The notes: generated from the sequence alone by a model not told the origin. A DNA stretch of 5,077 nucleotides from CAMYJH01 sp041589735 (GCA_041589735.1 JBFHVA010000254.1:1-5077); one strand, 5' to 3'. Counted from the stretch's first letter, positions 1 through 5,059 are shown. Translations and numbers: made by a program.

Positions 1-1
1 A

Positions 2-127
2 ACCCGAACCTTCCTCGAGGATGGCGATACCGTGACCTTCAGCGGCTGGGCGCAGGGCCGAAGCCATCGTGTCGGCTTCGGGGAGTGCAGCGGCGCGATT
101 CTTCCGGCAAAGCCAATAAACGAGTAA
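2..127 (+). CDS. fahA: Fumarylacetoacetase, C-terminal fragment
   Basis: This is the 3' end of a gene that starts outside the window; 41 codons are visible, ending in TAA at 125-127. The peptide includes FLEDGDTVTFSGW followed by HRVGFGECSGAILPA. It matches from memory the end of fumarylacetoacetase, where bacterial and animal enzymes share a FLEDGDEV block, a G(W/Y) step and a R(I/V)GFG(E/Q)C.G..LPA ending. The enzyme is cytosolic and hydrolyses fumarylacetoacetate to fumarate and acetoacetate, the last step of tyrosine/homogentisate degradation. The Lys-Pro-Ile-Asn-Glu tail after LPA is a short extra extension. A hairpin begins 7 nt after the stop, so the gene is probably the last of its transcript. 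Only the C-terminal barrel edge is seen, so catalytic residues cannot be checked. Confidence 0.88.
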   Translation, partial: TRTFLEDGDTVTFSGWAQGRSHRVGFGECSGAILPAKPINE

Positions 128-327
128 AGGCCTTCAAGCGACCACTTCGCTTGATACAACGAGGCTGAACGGAATCGTGTAGTTTCGTATTCTTTTTGTA
201 ACTCCGTTCTTTCCTTCGTGTGCCTGTTTAACAGTCCCTATAAGCTGAATCTGAGAAGGAGATCGCATGGATCGGCGAATTCCGACGTCTATACTTTTGC
301 TTTCGGCGTCCACCAAAGGCAGGGATC
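128..327. other. Intergenic region between fahA and the OMP gene
   Basis: This 200-bp gap is AT-richer than most of the window (about 42% GC over 191-240). It holds the fahA 3' hairpin (134-154) and a TATAAG hexamer at 239-244 that could be a -10 box on the plus strand, but no convincing -35 sits at a normal distance. A strong Shine-Dalgarno-like aaggag (256-261) precedes an ATG at 267 that is out of frame with the downstream gene. No RNA gene or mobile-element end was recognised. Confidence 0.5.
134..154 (+). terminator. Hairpin after fahA, possible terminator
   Basis: A perfect 8-bp stem (tcaagcga at 134-141 with tcgcttga at 147-154) closes a 5-nt loop (ccact), starting 7 nt after the fumarylacetoacetase stop. 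No T-run follows, so it is not a classical intrinsic terminator. It may only protect the mRNA 3' end. Confidence 0.4.
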
Positions 328-392
328 ATGATTCGAAGCTTTTTTATTGTTTCACTTTTAAGTGTCGTCTTCGCTACACCTGTAGTCGCTGA
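267..392 (+). other. Possible upstream overlapping ORF (41 codons)
   Basis: An ATG at 267 lies 5 nt after an aaggag motif, the best ribosome-binding site in this region. It opens a 41-codon frame ending at TGA 390-392, overlapping the start of the outer-membrane protein gene by 65 nt in another frame. The peptide starts MDRRIPTSILLLSAS, is rich in Arg and Cys further on, and resembles nothing known to me. It could be a translated leader that modulates initiation at 328, or a chance ATG. Confidence 0.2.
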
Positions 393-1086
393 CGAAATGT
401 TTTCGCTGAAAATTGGATTCGCTTCGCTCGACGTAGACGGTAAGTTCGCCGGCGAGAATGGCGTCGTCGCCACCAAAATCGATTTCGACGACGATTTGAA
501 TTTTGATGACAGCGAAGGGGTGTTCGCTGAGGCCGCGGTGCAGCTCGGCCCGTTTCGGGTTTCCGGCGGTTATCTACCTATGGAATTCTCAGGCAACGGA
601 AATATCAGCAGGGACATCACGTTCGGCGGGCAGACGTTCAGCGCCGGCACCAACGTCGCGAGCGACGTGGAGTTGGACGTATACGACCTGGCCGTGGCGT
701 TTCACATAATCAACTTCGACGACGGGCCGATGCGGGTACAGATCGGTCCCGAGCTGGCGGTCAAGATCGCCGACGTAGACATGTCCTTCAGGGATACTTC
801 CGGCGGCGCGACCGAACGCGTCAGCGGGACAGTGCCGGTGCCGACCATCGGCGCCCGCGGCCGGATTGCCTTGAGCGATTTCGTCGGTGTGGTGGGACGG
901 ATCGGATATCTAGAGGTCGGCGACAACAGCTTTCTCGACGCGGAGGTCCAGGTCGAATACTCGCCCCTCCCGATGCTGGGCGTCTTCGCCGGCTACCGCT
1001 ATATCGACGTTGACGTGGACGAATCGGGCGTCATCCTGCAAAGCACTTTTTCCGGCCTCTTCGGCGGCGTTCTCGCGCGCTTCTAA
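328..1086 (+). CDS. Outer-membrane beta-barrel protein (exported)
   Basis: The product is 252 aa. Residues 1-21 are a Sec signal peptide: Met-Ile-Arg, a hydrophobic core, then TPVVA before Asp22. The mature protein has alternating hydrophobic/polar strands separated by acidic turns (DFDDDLNFDD near 52-61; DVDVDES near 227-233), typical of an 8-10 strand barrel. It ends ...LARF; a terminal Phe is the usual outer-membrane assembly signal read by BamA. The segment FAGYRYIDVDVDE near the end is common in small proteobacterial barrel proteins of unknown function. Substrate or role is not known; a porin or structural role is inference. The start at 328 is chosen because it gives a complete signal peptide; a weak aaagg lies 8 nt upstream. 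A much stronger ribosome site (256-261) serves another frame. The first ~70 bases are about 39% GC. A long palindrome follows 13 nt after the stop. Confidence 0.8.
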   Translation: MIRSFFIVSLLSVVFATPVVADEMFSLKIGFASLDVDGKFAGENGVVATKIDFDDDLNFDDSEGVFAEAAVQLGPFRVSGGYLPMEFSGNGNISRDITFGGQTFSAGTNVASDVELDVYDLAVAFHIINFDDGPMRVQIGPELAVKIADVDMSFRDTSGGATERVSGTVPVPTIGARGRIALSDFVGVVGRIGYLEVGDNSFLDAEVQVEYSPLPMLGVFAGYRYIDVDVDESGVILQSTFSGLFGGVLARF

Positions 1087-1099
1087 ACCGTAAACGATA

Positions 1100-1178
1100 A
1101 TATTCGGGGTTCGTAAGTCATTGATCCGCAGACGCAACGCGTCTGAGTGAAGATCAATGATTTACGGACTCTGAGTGT
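1100..1178 (+). repeat. Long hairpin element, copy A
   Basis: Positions 1100-1126 pair with 1152-1178 to give an unbroken 27-bp helix: 21 Watson-Crick and 6 G-U pairs when read as plus-strand RNA. Inside it, 1129-1135 pairs perfectly with 1139-1145 (7 bp, loop aac), with linkers of 2 nt (5') and 6 nt (3'). The six imperfect positions (1101, 1103, 1106, 1108, 1111, 1117 with their partners) are all G-U on this strand and would all be A-C on the other. The element begins 13 nt after the beta-barrel stop. No T-run follows, so a simple terminator is unlikely. Its 5' arm recurs at 2886-2911 (24 of 26 bases). It may be a REP- or MITE-like repeat, an mRNA 3' structure, or a small RNA. Confidence 0.75.
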
Positions 1179-1196
1179 CCCTCTAGCCCCTCTAGC
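1179..1196 (+). repeat. Two tandem 9-bp units (ccctctagc)
   Basis: The unit ccctctagc occurs twice head to tail, at 1179-1187 and 1188-1196, directly abutting the palindrome. The first eight bases recur once more at 2973-2980, downstream of the second palindrome copy. It could be a small duplication linked to insertion of the element, or slippage. Confidence 0.6.
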
Positions 1197-1230
1197 CAGT
1201 GCCGGGGAATAATTAGCGCCATCGCCTGTA

Positions 1231-1289
1231 CACCTCCTTAACCGGGCCCGCAATCCGCGGCGCCCGGGAGATAGAAAAACACAGGAGAG
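1231..1289 (+). promoter_or_regulatory. Leader with anti-SD-like sequence and nested hairpin
   Basis: The leader of the small exported protein gene contains cacctcctta at 1231-1240, identical to the universal 3' end of 16S rRNA (anti-Shine-Dalgarno). Its ctcct (1234-1238) can pair with aggag (1283-1287), the core of the gene's own ribosome-binding site. Between them ccgggc (1242-1247) pairs with gcccgg (1262-1267). Together this could fold into a structure hiding the ribosome site. The pairing is seen in the sequence; a regulatory role is inference. Confidence 0.35.
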
Positions 1290-1296
1290 AGTACTC

Positions 1297-1548
1297 ATGA
1301 AGACACTGACCTTAAGCGCGGTGGCGCTGGCGCTGGCCCTTTCAAGCGGCGCCGCTCTTGCCTTTCATTGTCCAGCCGACATGAAAAAGATCGACGCGGC
1401 CCTGGCGAAGAACCCGTCCCTCGATGCCTCTCAGATGGCCAAGGTGAAAGAGCTGCGCGCCTCCGGAGAGCAGCTGCACAAGTCGGGCAAGCACGGGGAG
1501 TCCGTGGAGGCGCTCGCCGAGGCCATGGAAATACTGGGCATCAAGTAG
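1297..1548 (+). CDS. Small exported helical protein upstream of ECF sigma
   Basis: The product is 83 aa. Residues 1-22 are a classic signal peptide (Lys2, an Ala/Leu-rich core, cleavage after ALA22), leaving a periplasmic protein of about 61 residues that starts Phe-His-Cys-Pro. No lipobox is present (Cys25 is preceded by Phe-His), so it is not a lipoprotein. The rest is predicted helical; residues 49-82 (KVKELRASGEQLHKSGKHGE then VEALAEAMEILGI) resemble one tetratricopeptide-type helix pair. Cys25 is the only cysteine. The start is supported by aggagag (1283-1289) 7 nt upstream. I recall similar small proteins with a HCPADMKKID-like beginning in proteobacteria, but none with a known function. 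It lies 37 nt ahead of the sigma factor, so probably shares its transcript and could be a sensor, ligand or target of the system; this is inference. Confidence 0.75.
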   Translation: MKTLTLSAVALALALSSGAALAFHCPADMKKIDAALAKNPSLDASQMAKVKELRASGEQLHKSGKHGESVEALAEAMEILGIK

Positions 1549-1585
1549 TCATTAAGGCCGGCAGCCGCGAATCGGGCGAAATTTA

Positions 1586-2095
1586 ATGAAATCCTTTGAG
1601 CGGCTGGTCGTGGAACAGATCCCCCGCCTGCGCCGTTACGCCCGGGCGCTGACGGGGGATCGGGTGCCCGCGGATGACCTGGTTCAGGAAACCCTCGCCC
1701 GCGCCATGAGCCGGCGCCACCTGTGGATCCGCCAAAAGGAAATTCGCCCGTGGCTATTCACCATCATGCATAACCTGTATGTCAACGAGATCGAAAAGCG
1801 CGCGCGAACTCCGGCTTTGTTTTCGGCGGAAGAAAATGACGCTCGCCTCGCAGCCAAAGAACACCCGGAGGCCGGCGTGATCTTGCGCGACCTCGGGCGA
1901 GCGCTGAAGGCGCTTCCTGAAGAGCAGCGCGAAGTCGTGCTTCTGGTCGGGCTCGAACAGCTGAGCTACAGAGAAACAGCACGGGTATTGGGTATCCCAT
2001 CCGGCACCGTGATGTCGCGTTTGTCCCGGGCGCGCGAGCGCCTGCGGGAGCTGATGTCGGGAACCGGCAAGGCCGGGTTGAGGCGCATCAAATGA
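1586..2095 (+). CDS. ECF-type RNA polymerase sigma factor
   Basis: The product is 169 aa, the normal length for an extracytoplasmic-function sigma factor. Region 2 spans about residues 10-75: RLRRYARALTGD, the core-binding ADDLVQETLARA, then RPWLFTIMHNLYVNEIEKR, which binds and melts the -10. A variable linker (76-100) leads to region 4 (about 104-155): ALPEEQREVVLLVGLEQLSY, then the helix-turn-helix ETARVLGIPSGTVMSRLSRARERL, which reads the -35. There is no region 1 or 3. An in-frame stop at 1553-1555 leaves no good alternative start; the ribosome site before 1586 is weak, so translation may depend on the gene upstream. The stop overlaps the start of the anti-sigma gene, suggesting coupled translation and equal dosage. 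It is expected to direct RNA polymerase to its own operon and a small envelope-related regulon. Confidence 0.92.
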   Translation: MKSFERLVVEQIPRLRRYARALTGDRVPADDLVQETLARAMSRRHLWIRQKEIRPWLFTIMHNLYVNEIEKRARTPALFSAEENDARLAAKEHPEAGVILRDLGRALKALPEEQREVVLLVGLEQLSYRETARVLGIPSGTVMSRLSRARERLRELMSGTGKAGLRRIK

Positions 2096-2868
2096 GCAAA
2101 CAGTCGAAAACAATTTCCGAGGAAGAGCTCCAATCATACGTTGACGGCCAGCTTGACGGACCGAGTCACGACCGGGTCGCGGCTGCGCTCACCTCCGATC
2201 CTGAGCTCGCGCGGCGGGCAGACGAGCTTCGTCGTCTTGCAGATGCCCTGCATGCGACTTATGACTCCGTGCTCGACGAGCCCATGCCGACTGAGATGCT
2301 GCGTACGGTAATCAATCGTGACCAGTCACCGCTCCTGCGGCTGGCCGCGGTGGTTGCGTGGATGACCATTGGCGGCGTGATCGGCGGATTAATCGTCAAC
2401 AGCATTGCTCCCCAACCAGCGTCTGAGCTGCGCGCGGAGCGACCGCTCCCCAGGGAAGCGGCTTACGCACACGCCGTATACGTCCCGGAAATTCGTCATC
2501 CCGTCGAGGTGGGTGCCGATGAACGCGAACACCTCAACGCCTGGCTCTCGAAGCGTCTTGCAAACCCCGTTGTCGCGCCGGACATACGGGAGGCGGGCTA
2601 CCAGCTGGTTGGCGGGCGACTGCTGCCCGACGCCGGACGCCCTGCCGCCCAGTTCATGTACGAGGATGCCCAGGGGACCCGAATCACGCTTTACGTGCGC
2701 GGACACGAAGAAAGCGCGCGCGACACCGCGCTTCGCCACTCCACGGATGGCAATATCAGCGTCGTTTACTGGCTCGATGGATCGCTGGCTTATGCGCTTG
2801 CTGGGAGCATCCAACGAGACCAGCTGGAAAATATCGCCGGAGATATGTACCGGGCGCTCAACCCCTGA
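2092..2868 (+). CDS. Membrane anti-sigma factor (RsiW-like)
   Basis: The product is 258 aa and its ATG overlaps the sigma stop (ATGA, 2092-2095). Residues 1-75 form the cytoplasmic anti-sigma domain, with ISEEELQSYVDGQL at 8-21 typical of the family, followed by helical RVAAALTSDPELARRADELR. The zinc motif HxxxCxxC of many such domains is absent; the protein has no cysteine. One transmembrane segment lies at about 82-104 (LRLAAVVAWMTIGGVIGGLIV). The periplasmic part (about 110-258) has the family pattern HPVEV, LNAWLSKRLANPVVAPD, GYQLVGGRLLP, AAQFMYED and YWLDGSLAYALAG. It should hold the sigma factor at the membrane until an envelope signal releases it. The trigger cannot be read from the sequence. 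It is the last gene of the unit; a hairpin element begins about 20 nt after the stop. Confidence 0.87.
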   Translation: MSKQSKTISEEELQSYVDGQLDGPSHDRVAAALTSDPELARRADELRRLADALHATYDSVLDEPMPTEMLRTVINRDQSPLLRLAAVVAWMTIGGVIGGLIVNSIAPQPASELRAERPLPREAAYAHAVYVPEIRHPVEVGADEREHLNAWLSKRLANPVVAPDIREAGYQLVGGRLLPDAGRPAAQFMYEDAQGTRITLYVRGHEESARDTALRHSTDGNISVVYWLDGSLAYALAGSIQRDQLENIAGDMYRALNP

Positions 2869-2885
2869 AGGACTGCGCCGGGACA

Positions 2886-2949
2886 TTCAGAGTTCGTAAG
2901 TCATTGATCCGGGTTCCGACCCTTCATGGCGATCAGGTTACTTGCGGAC
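2886..2949 (+). repeat. Long hairpin element, copy B
   Basis: Positions 2886-2911 match 1103-1128 of copy A at 24 of 26 bases, with the last 20 identical (2892-2911). The arm 2892-2909 pairs with 2931-2949: 10 bp, one C-U mismatch, 3 bp, a bulged A (2935), then 4 bp. Four pairs are G-U in the plus-strand RNA sense. An inner stem gggt/accc (2911-2914 with 2919-2922, loop tccg) occupies the place of copy A's inner stem with different sequence. It starts 17 nt after the anti-sigma stop and lies in the same orientation as copy A. No T-run follows. Confidence 0.65.
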
Positions 2950-3016
2950 CGAGCCTGTTCGCATGATCCTATCCCTCTAGATAGCGGCACCTCGGTTCGT
3001 TACAAGGAGCCCCGCC

Positions 3017-3844
3017 ATGCCCGCGCAACCCGTATCCAAGACCCCGTTGCGATACTCCAAGCAGGAATGGGCAACCCGCGTCGAGCTCGCCGCGCTCTAT
3101 CGCATCATCGACCACTACGGCATGTCCGACATCGCCAACCAGGAAATCGGCGCCCGGGTGGCGGACGAGCCTAGTCATTTTCTAATTCATCCTTACGGCA
3201 TGCTGTTCGAGGAAGTGCGGGCGTCAGATTTCGTCAAAGTCGATCTCGACGGCAATGTGCTCGAGGGCGCCGGCATCTGGGGCGGCAGCGGCACGCTGGA
3301 TTTCGTCGCTCACAGCAAGGAGCGCTGGGTCAGTGACGGAGGCGTTAATCTCGGCAGATGGATCTTCGGCTCGCGCCCGGACCGCGACTTTTTCATCCAC
3401 GGGCACTGCGAGGACGTGCAGGCGGTATCCGCCACCGAAGGTGGATTACGCGCAGTCAGCCAGGCCGCCATCTACCTTGGCCATCTCATCGACTACCTCG
3501 ATTACGACTTCGAGGAAGGCGACGAGTACGCTCAGCTTTTTCGCCGCACCATTAGCGGTAAACAGATCATCGTCTCCCACAACCACGGCTACTACGTGCT
3601 CGGCCGGCGCGCATCGGAGGCTTTTTTCCGCGCCTATTACCTTCGCCAGGCCTGCGCGGTGCAGGTCAAGGCCGCGGTGGCCGCCGCCGGAGCAGGCGAT
3701 CACTTAAGGCCCATCGACCCCCAGCGGGTCGCCATGATCCAGGACCAGATGGCGGCGTCGGAGAACTACCATTACGACGGCACAACCGAATGGGCCGCGC
3801 TTCTGAGGAAGCTCGCGCGTATGTGCCCGGACTACGCGACCTGA
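3017..3844 (+). CDS. Class II aldolase/adducin-family protein
   Basis: The product is 275 aa and cytosolic, with no signal or membrane segment. The fold shows in order: RVELAALYRIIDHYGMSDIA (21-40), FLIHPYGMLFEEVRASDFVK (55-74), SRPDRDFFIHGHCEDVQAVS (119-138), then IIVSHNHGYYVLGR (184-197) and EAFFRAYYLRQACAVQVKA (201-219). Histidines 128, 130 and 190 match the three metal-binding histidines of the FucA/RhaD aldolase family. The acidic ligand and preceding E..H block of true aldolases are replaced by VNLGRW (110-115), as in the adducin-like branch. About 20 extra residues rich in Gly/Trp/Ser (around 86-108) sit where relatives have a short loop. Members cleave, decarboxylate or epimerise sugar-type substrates; the substrate here is unknown. 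The start is supported by aaggag (3004-3009) 7 nt upstream. The minus-strand neighbour is convergent with a 10-bp gap. Confidence 0.85.
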   Translation: MPAQPVSKTPLRYSKQEWATRVELAALYRIIDHYGMSDIANQEIGARVADEPSHFLIHPYGMLFEEVRASDFVKVDLDGNVLEGAGIWGGSGTLDFVAHSKERWVSDGGVNLGRWIFGSRPDRDFFIHGHCEDVQAVSATEGGLRAVSQAAIYLGHLIDYLDYDFEEGDEYAQLFRRTISGKQIIVSHNHGYYVLGRRASEAFFRAYYLRQACAVQVKAAVAAAGAGDHLRPIDPQRVAMIQDQMAASENYHYDGTTEWAALLRKLARMCPDYAT

Positions 3845-3854
3845 GATGGGTGCT

Positions 3855-4673
3855 TCAGGTGCCGACGCCCGCCGCCGCTTCAGCGAGGATCCACCGCCCG
3901 CGCAGCATGTCTTCCAGGCTGCCGAAATTGCACATGTAGTGACCTTCGTAGCCACAGGCCTCGATGCGCGAGAAAAGATCACCGAAGTCGATGATCCCTT
4001 CGCCCGGGAACATGTGGATCTCGTACTCGCCGTTGTTGTCGGCCAGCCGCACCTCGCCGCAGCGATACATGGGCAATGCGTTGATGAACCCTTCTATCCC
4101 TTCCGGTTCCAGCGTGGCGTGGTTGACGGTAAAGGACCATCCCAGACTCGGCGAGTCGATGCGGTCGAAAAAGTACTGGCATTCCTCCAGGCTGTGCGCC
4201 AGATAATGCACCTCGGCCCGATCGGGCTCCCGGTTCAAATTTTCCAGCAGCAGCTTCACGCCGGCGTGCTCGGCGTACTCAGCCACGCGCTTCAGGCGAT
4301 CCAGACTCGCGGCCATGCGCCTATCCCGATCTCCGAAGTGGTAGCCGGCGTGAACGATGATCCAGCCGGCGTCGAGGTGCCTGGAAAGATCGATGTAACC
4401 TTTGAGGTACCCGTCCACCGCCTCGCCGACGAAGGGCGAGATCTCCGCGGTATTGATGCTCGAGAGCGTATGCAAACCCAGCCGTATCCCGTTCGCGGCG
4501 CAGCGCGCCCGAATGTGTTCGCAGGCGGCATGGTCAAAGCGATTAAAAGCGTTTGGCGCCAAGTCCACTTCGGCTTCGATGTAGTGAACGCCGTGTTTGG
4601 CGGCCCACTCGACGCCGTCTTCCAGCGGCAGCTTGGCCTGAAGGTCGATTCCAATGCGTTCGATGAAGCTCAC
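3855..4673 (-). CDS. Sugar-phosphate isomerase/epimerase-like TIM barrel
   Basis: The product is 272 aa from a GTG start at 4673, chosen because gagga (4684-4680, minus strand) lies 6 nt upstream and the family pattern begins at Ile-Gly-Ile-Asp; an ATG at 4742 would add 23 residues of unlikely sequence. It belongs to the AP-endonuclease-2-like/xylose-isomerase-like barrel family (COG1082): YIEAEVD (31-37), GIRLGLHT (62-69), IIVHAGYH (105-112), LLLENLN (141-147), LGWSFTVNHA (177-186), VRLADNNG (208-215), then HMFPGEGIIDFGDLFSRIEA (220-239). Glu144 is the normal first metal ligand. From memory of relatives, positions that are usually Asp, His and Glu read Thr182, Arg209 and Asn249, so metal binding may be altered. 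Such enzymes interconvert ketoses or sugar phosphates; the substrate is unknown. It is convergent with the aldolase-like gene, and its 5' leader can form a hairpin over the ribosome site. Confidence 0.82.
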   Translation of the reverse strand: MSFIERIGIDLQAKLPLEDGVEWAAKHGVHYIEAEVDLAPNAFNRFDHAACEHIRARCAANGIRLGLHTLSSINTAEISPFVGEAVDGYLKGYIDLSRHLDAGWIIVHAGYHFGDRDRRMAASLDRLKRVAEYAEHAGVKLLLENLNREPDRAEVHYLAHSLEECQYFFDRIDSPSLGWSFTVNHATLEPEGIEGFINALPMYRCGEVRLADNNGEYEIHMFPGEGIIDFGDLFSRIEACGYEGHYMCNFGSLEDMLRGRWILAEAAAGVGT

Positions 4674-4675
4674 CT

Positions 4676-4711
4676 GAATTCCTCGTAACTGCTCTGAATC
4701 TGCAGGAATTC
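4676..4711 (-). promoter_or_regulatory. Hairpin covering the isomerase-like gene's SD
   Basis: In the minus-strand mRNA, gaattcct (4711-4704) is a perfect 8-bp complement of aggaattc (4683-4676), with a 20-nt loop. The second arm contains four of the five bases of the gagga ribosome-binding site used by the GTG at 4673. Folding would hide the site. Whether it is used as a switch is inference. Confidence 0.35.
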
Positions 4712-4754
4712 GAGCGGTTACAGGCCGCCCGCGGGCCGCCATTCTGCCAGATTT

Positions 4755-4766
4755 TCAGCCGGCTGA
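4755..4766. promoter_or_regulatory. Perfect 12-bp palindrome, possible operator
   Basis: tcagccggctga is its own reverse complement, with no loop. It lies between the minus-strand isomerase-like gene and the plus-strand promoter at 4799-4826, where a dimeric regulator could act on both. No regulator gene is visible nearby, so this is tentative. Confidence 0.3.
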
Positions 4767-4798
4767 GGCGGCACTGAACGGACCGACCCGGGTAAGTA

Positions 4799-4826
4799 GT
4801 GACGGGCCTGCCGGAGGCTCTATAAT
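4799..4826 (+). promoter_or_regulatory. Sigma70-type promoter
   Basis: A perfect TATAAT (4821-4826) is preceded, 16 bp upstream, by gtgacg (4799-4804), which matches four of six -35 consensus bases. Transcription would start near 4833 and run towards the gene at 5060, giving a leader of about 225 nt, or make a separate RNA. Confidence 0.6.
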
Positions 4827-4832
4827 GCTCGC

Positions 4833-5059
4833 CTCTCCTGCTCGGGCGTCGTCCTTCAGTCTCGACAATAAACGGCCCGAACGCTCGAGGAATATCACTC
4901 CCAAGAGCCTAAAGAGCTCGGGAATGCCCTGGATACGCGTCGGCGAGCGCCGTCCGAGCGGAGATTGAACTGGCGCGGTGCCGGGCCCGGGCATCATTTG
5001 TTCGAGGCCTGACCTGACTTCAGTCTCGCCACAGCTTTCACTCTGGAGGAGATATAGCA
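4833..5059 (+). other. Long structured leader of the gene at 5060
   Basis: This stretch of about 227 nt has no convincing gene. It contains several short hairpins: tcgggc/gcccga (4842-4847 with 4875-4880) extended by gtcg/cgac (4848-4851 with 4863-4866); tccc+gagc with gctc+ggga (4899-4923, 2-nt bulge, 7-nt loop); and cggc/gccg (4941-4952). ccgggcccgg (4981-4990) is a palindrome. An 11-nt direct repeat, cttcagtctcg, occurs at 4854-4864 and 5018-5028. I could not match it to a known riboswitch. It may be an untranslated regulatory leader or hold a small RNA. Confidence 0.4.

Noticed and set aside
1100..1178. Integron attC site
   Set aside because: The ends do not carry the GTTRRRY / RYYYAAC core pair and there is no integrase or gene-cassette context.
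1100..1178. Classical intrinsic terminator
   Set aside because: No T-run follows, the stem is far longer than usual and its middle is AT-rich.
1206..1230. ECF-type promoter (ggaat at 1206-1210) for the sigma module
   Set aside because: The -35-like ggaat is present but no recognisable cgtc-type -10 lies 16-17 bp downstream; autoregulation is likely by family but the site is not supported.
2926..3174. An 82-aa open frame starting inside hairpin B
   Set aside because: It runs out of frame into the aldolase-like gene, which has the proper ribosome site and family motifs.
3846..4688. A 280-aa open frame on the plus strand opposite the isomerase-like gene
   Set aside because: It is the antisense of a gene with clear family motifs, in GC-rich DNA where such shadow frames are common; no ribosome site and no recognisable motifs.
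4791..4803. Third copy of the gtaagtcattgat core (gtaagtagtgac)
   Set aside because: Only the first six bases agree and no pairing arm was found; within chance.
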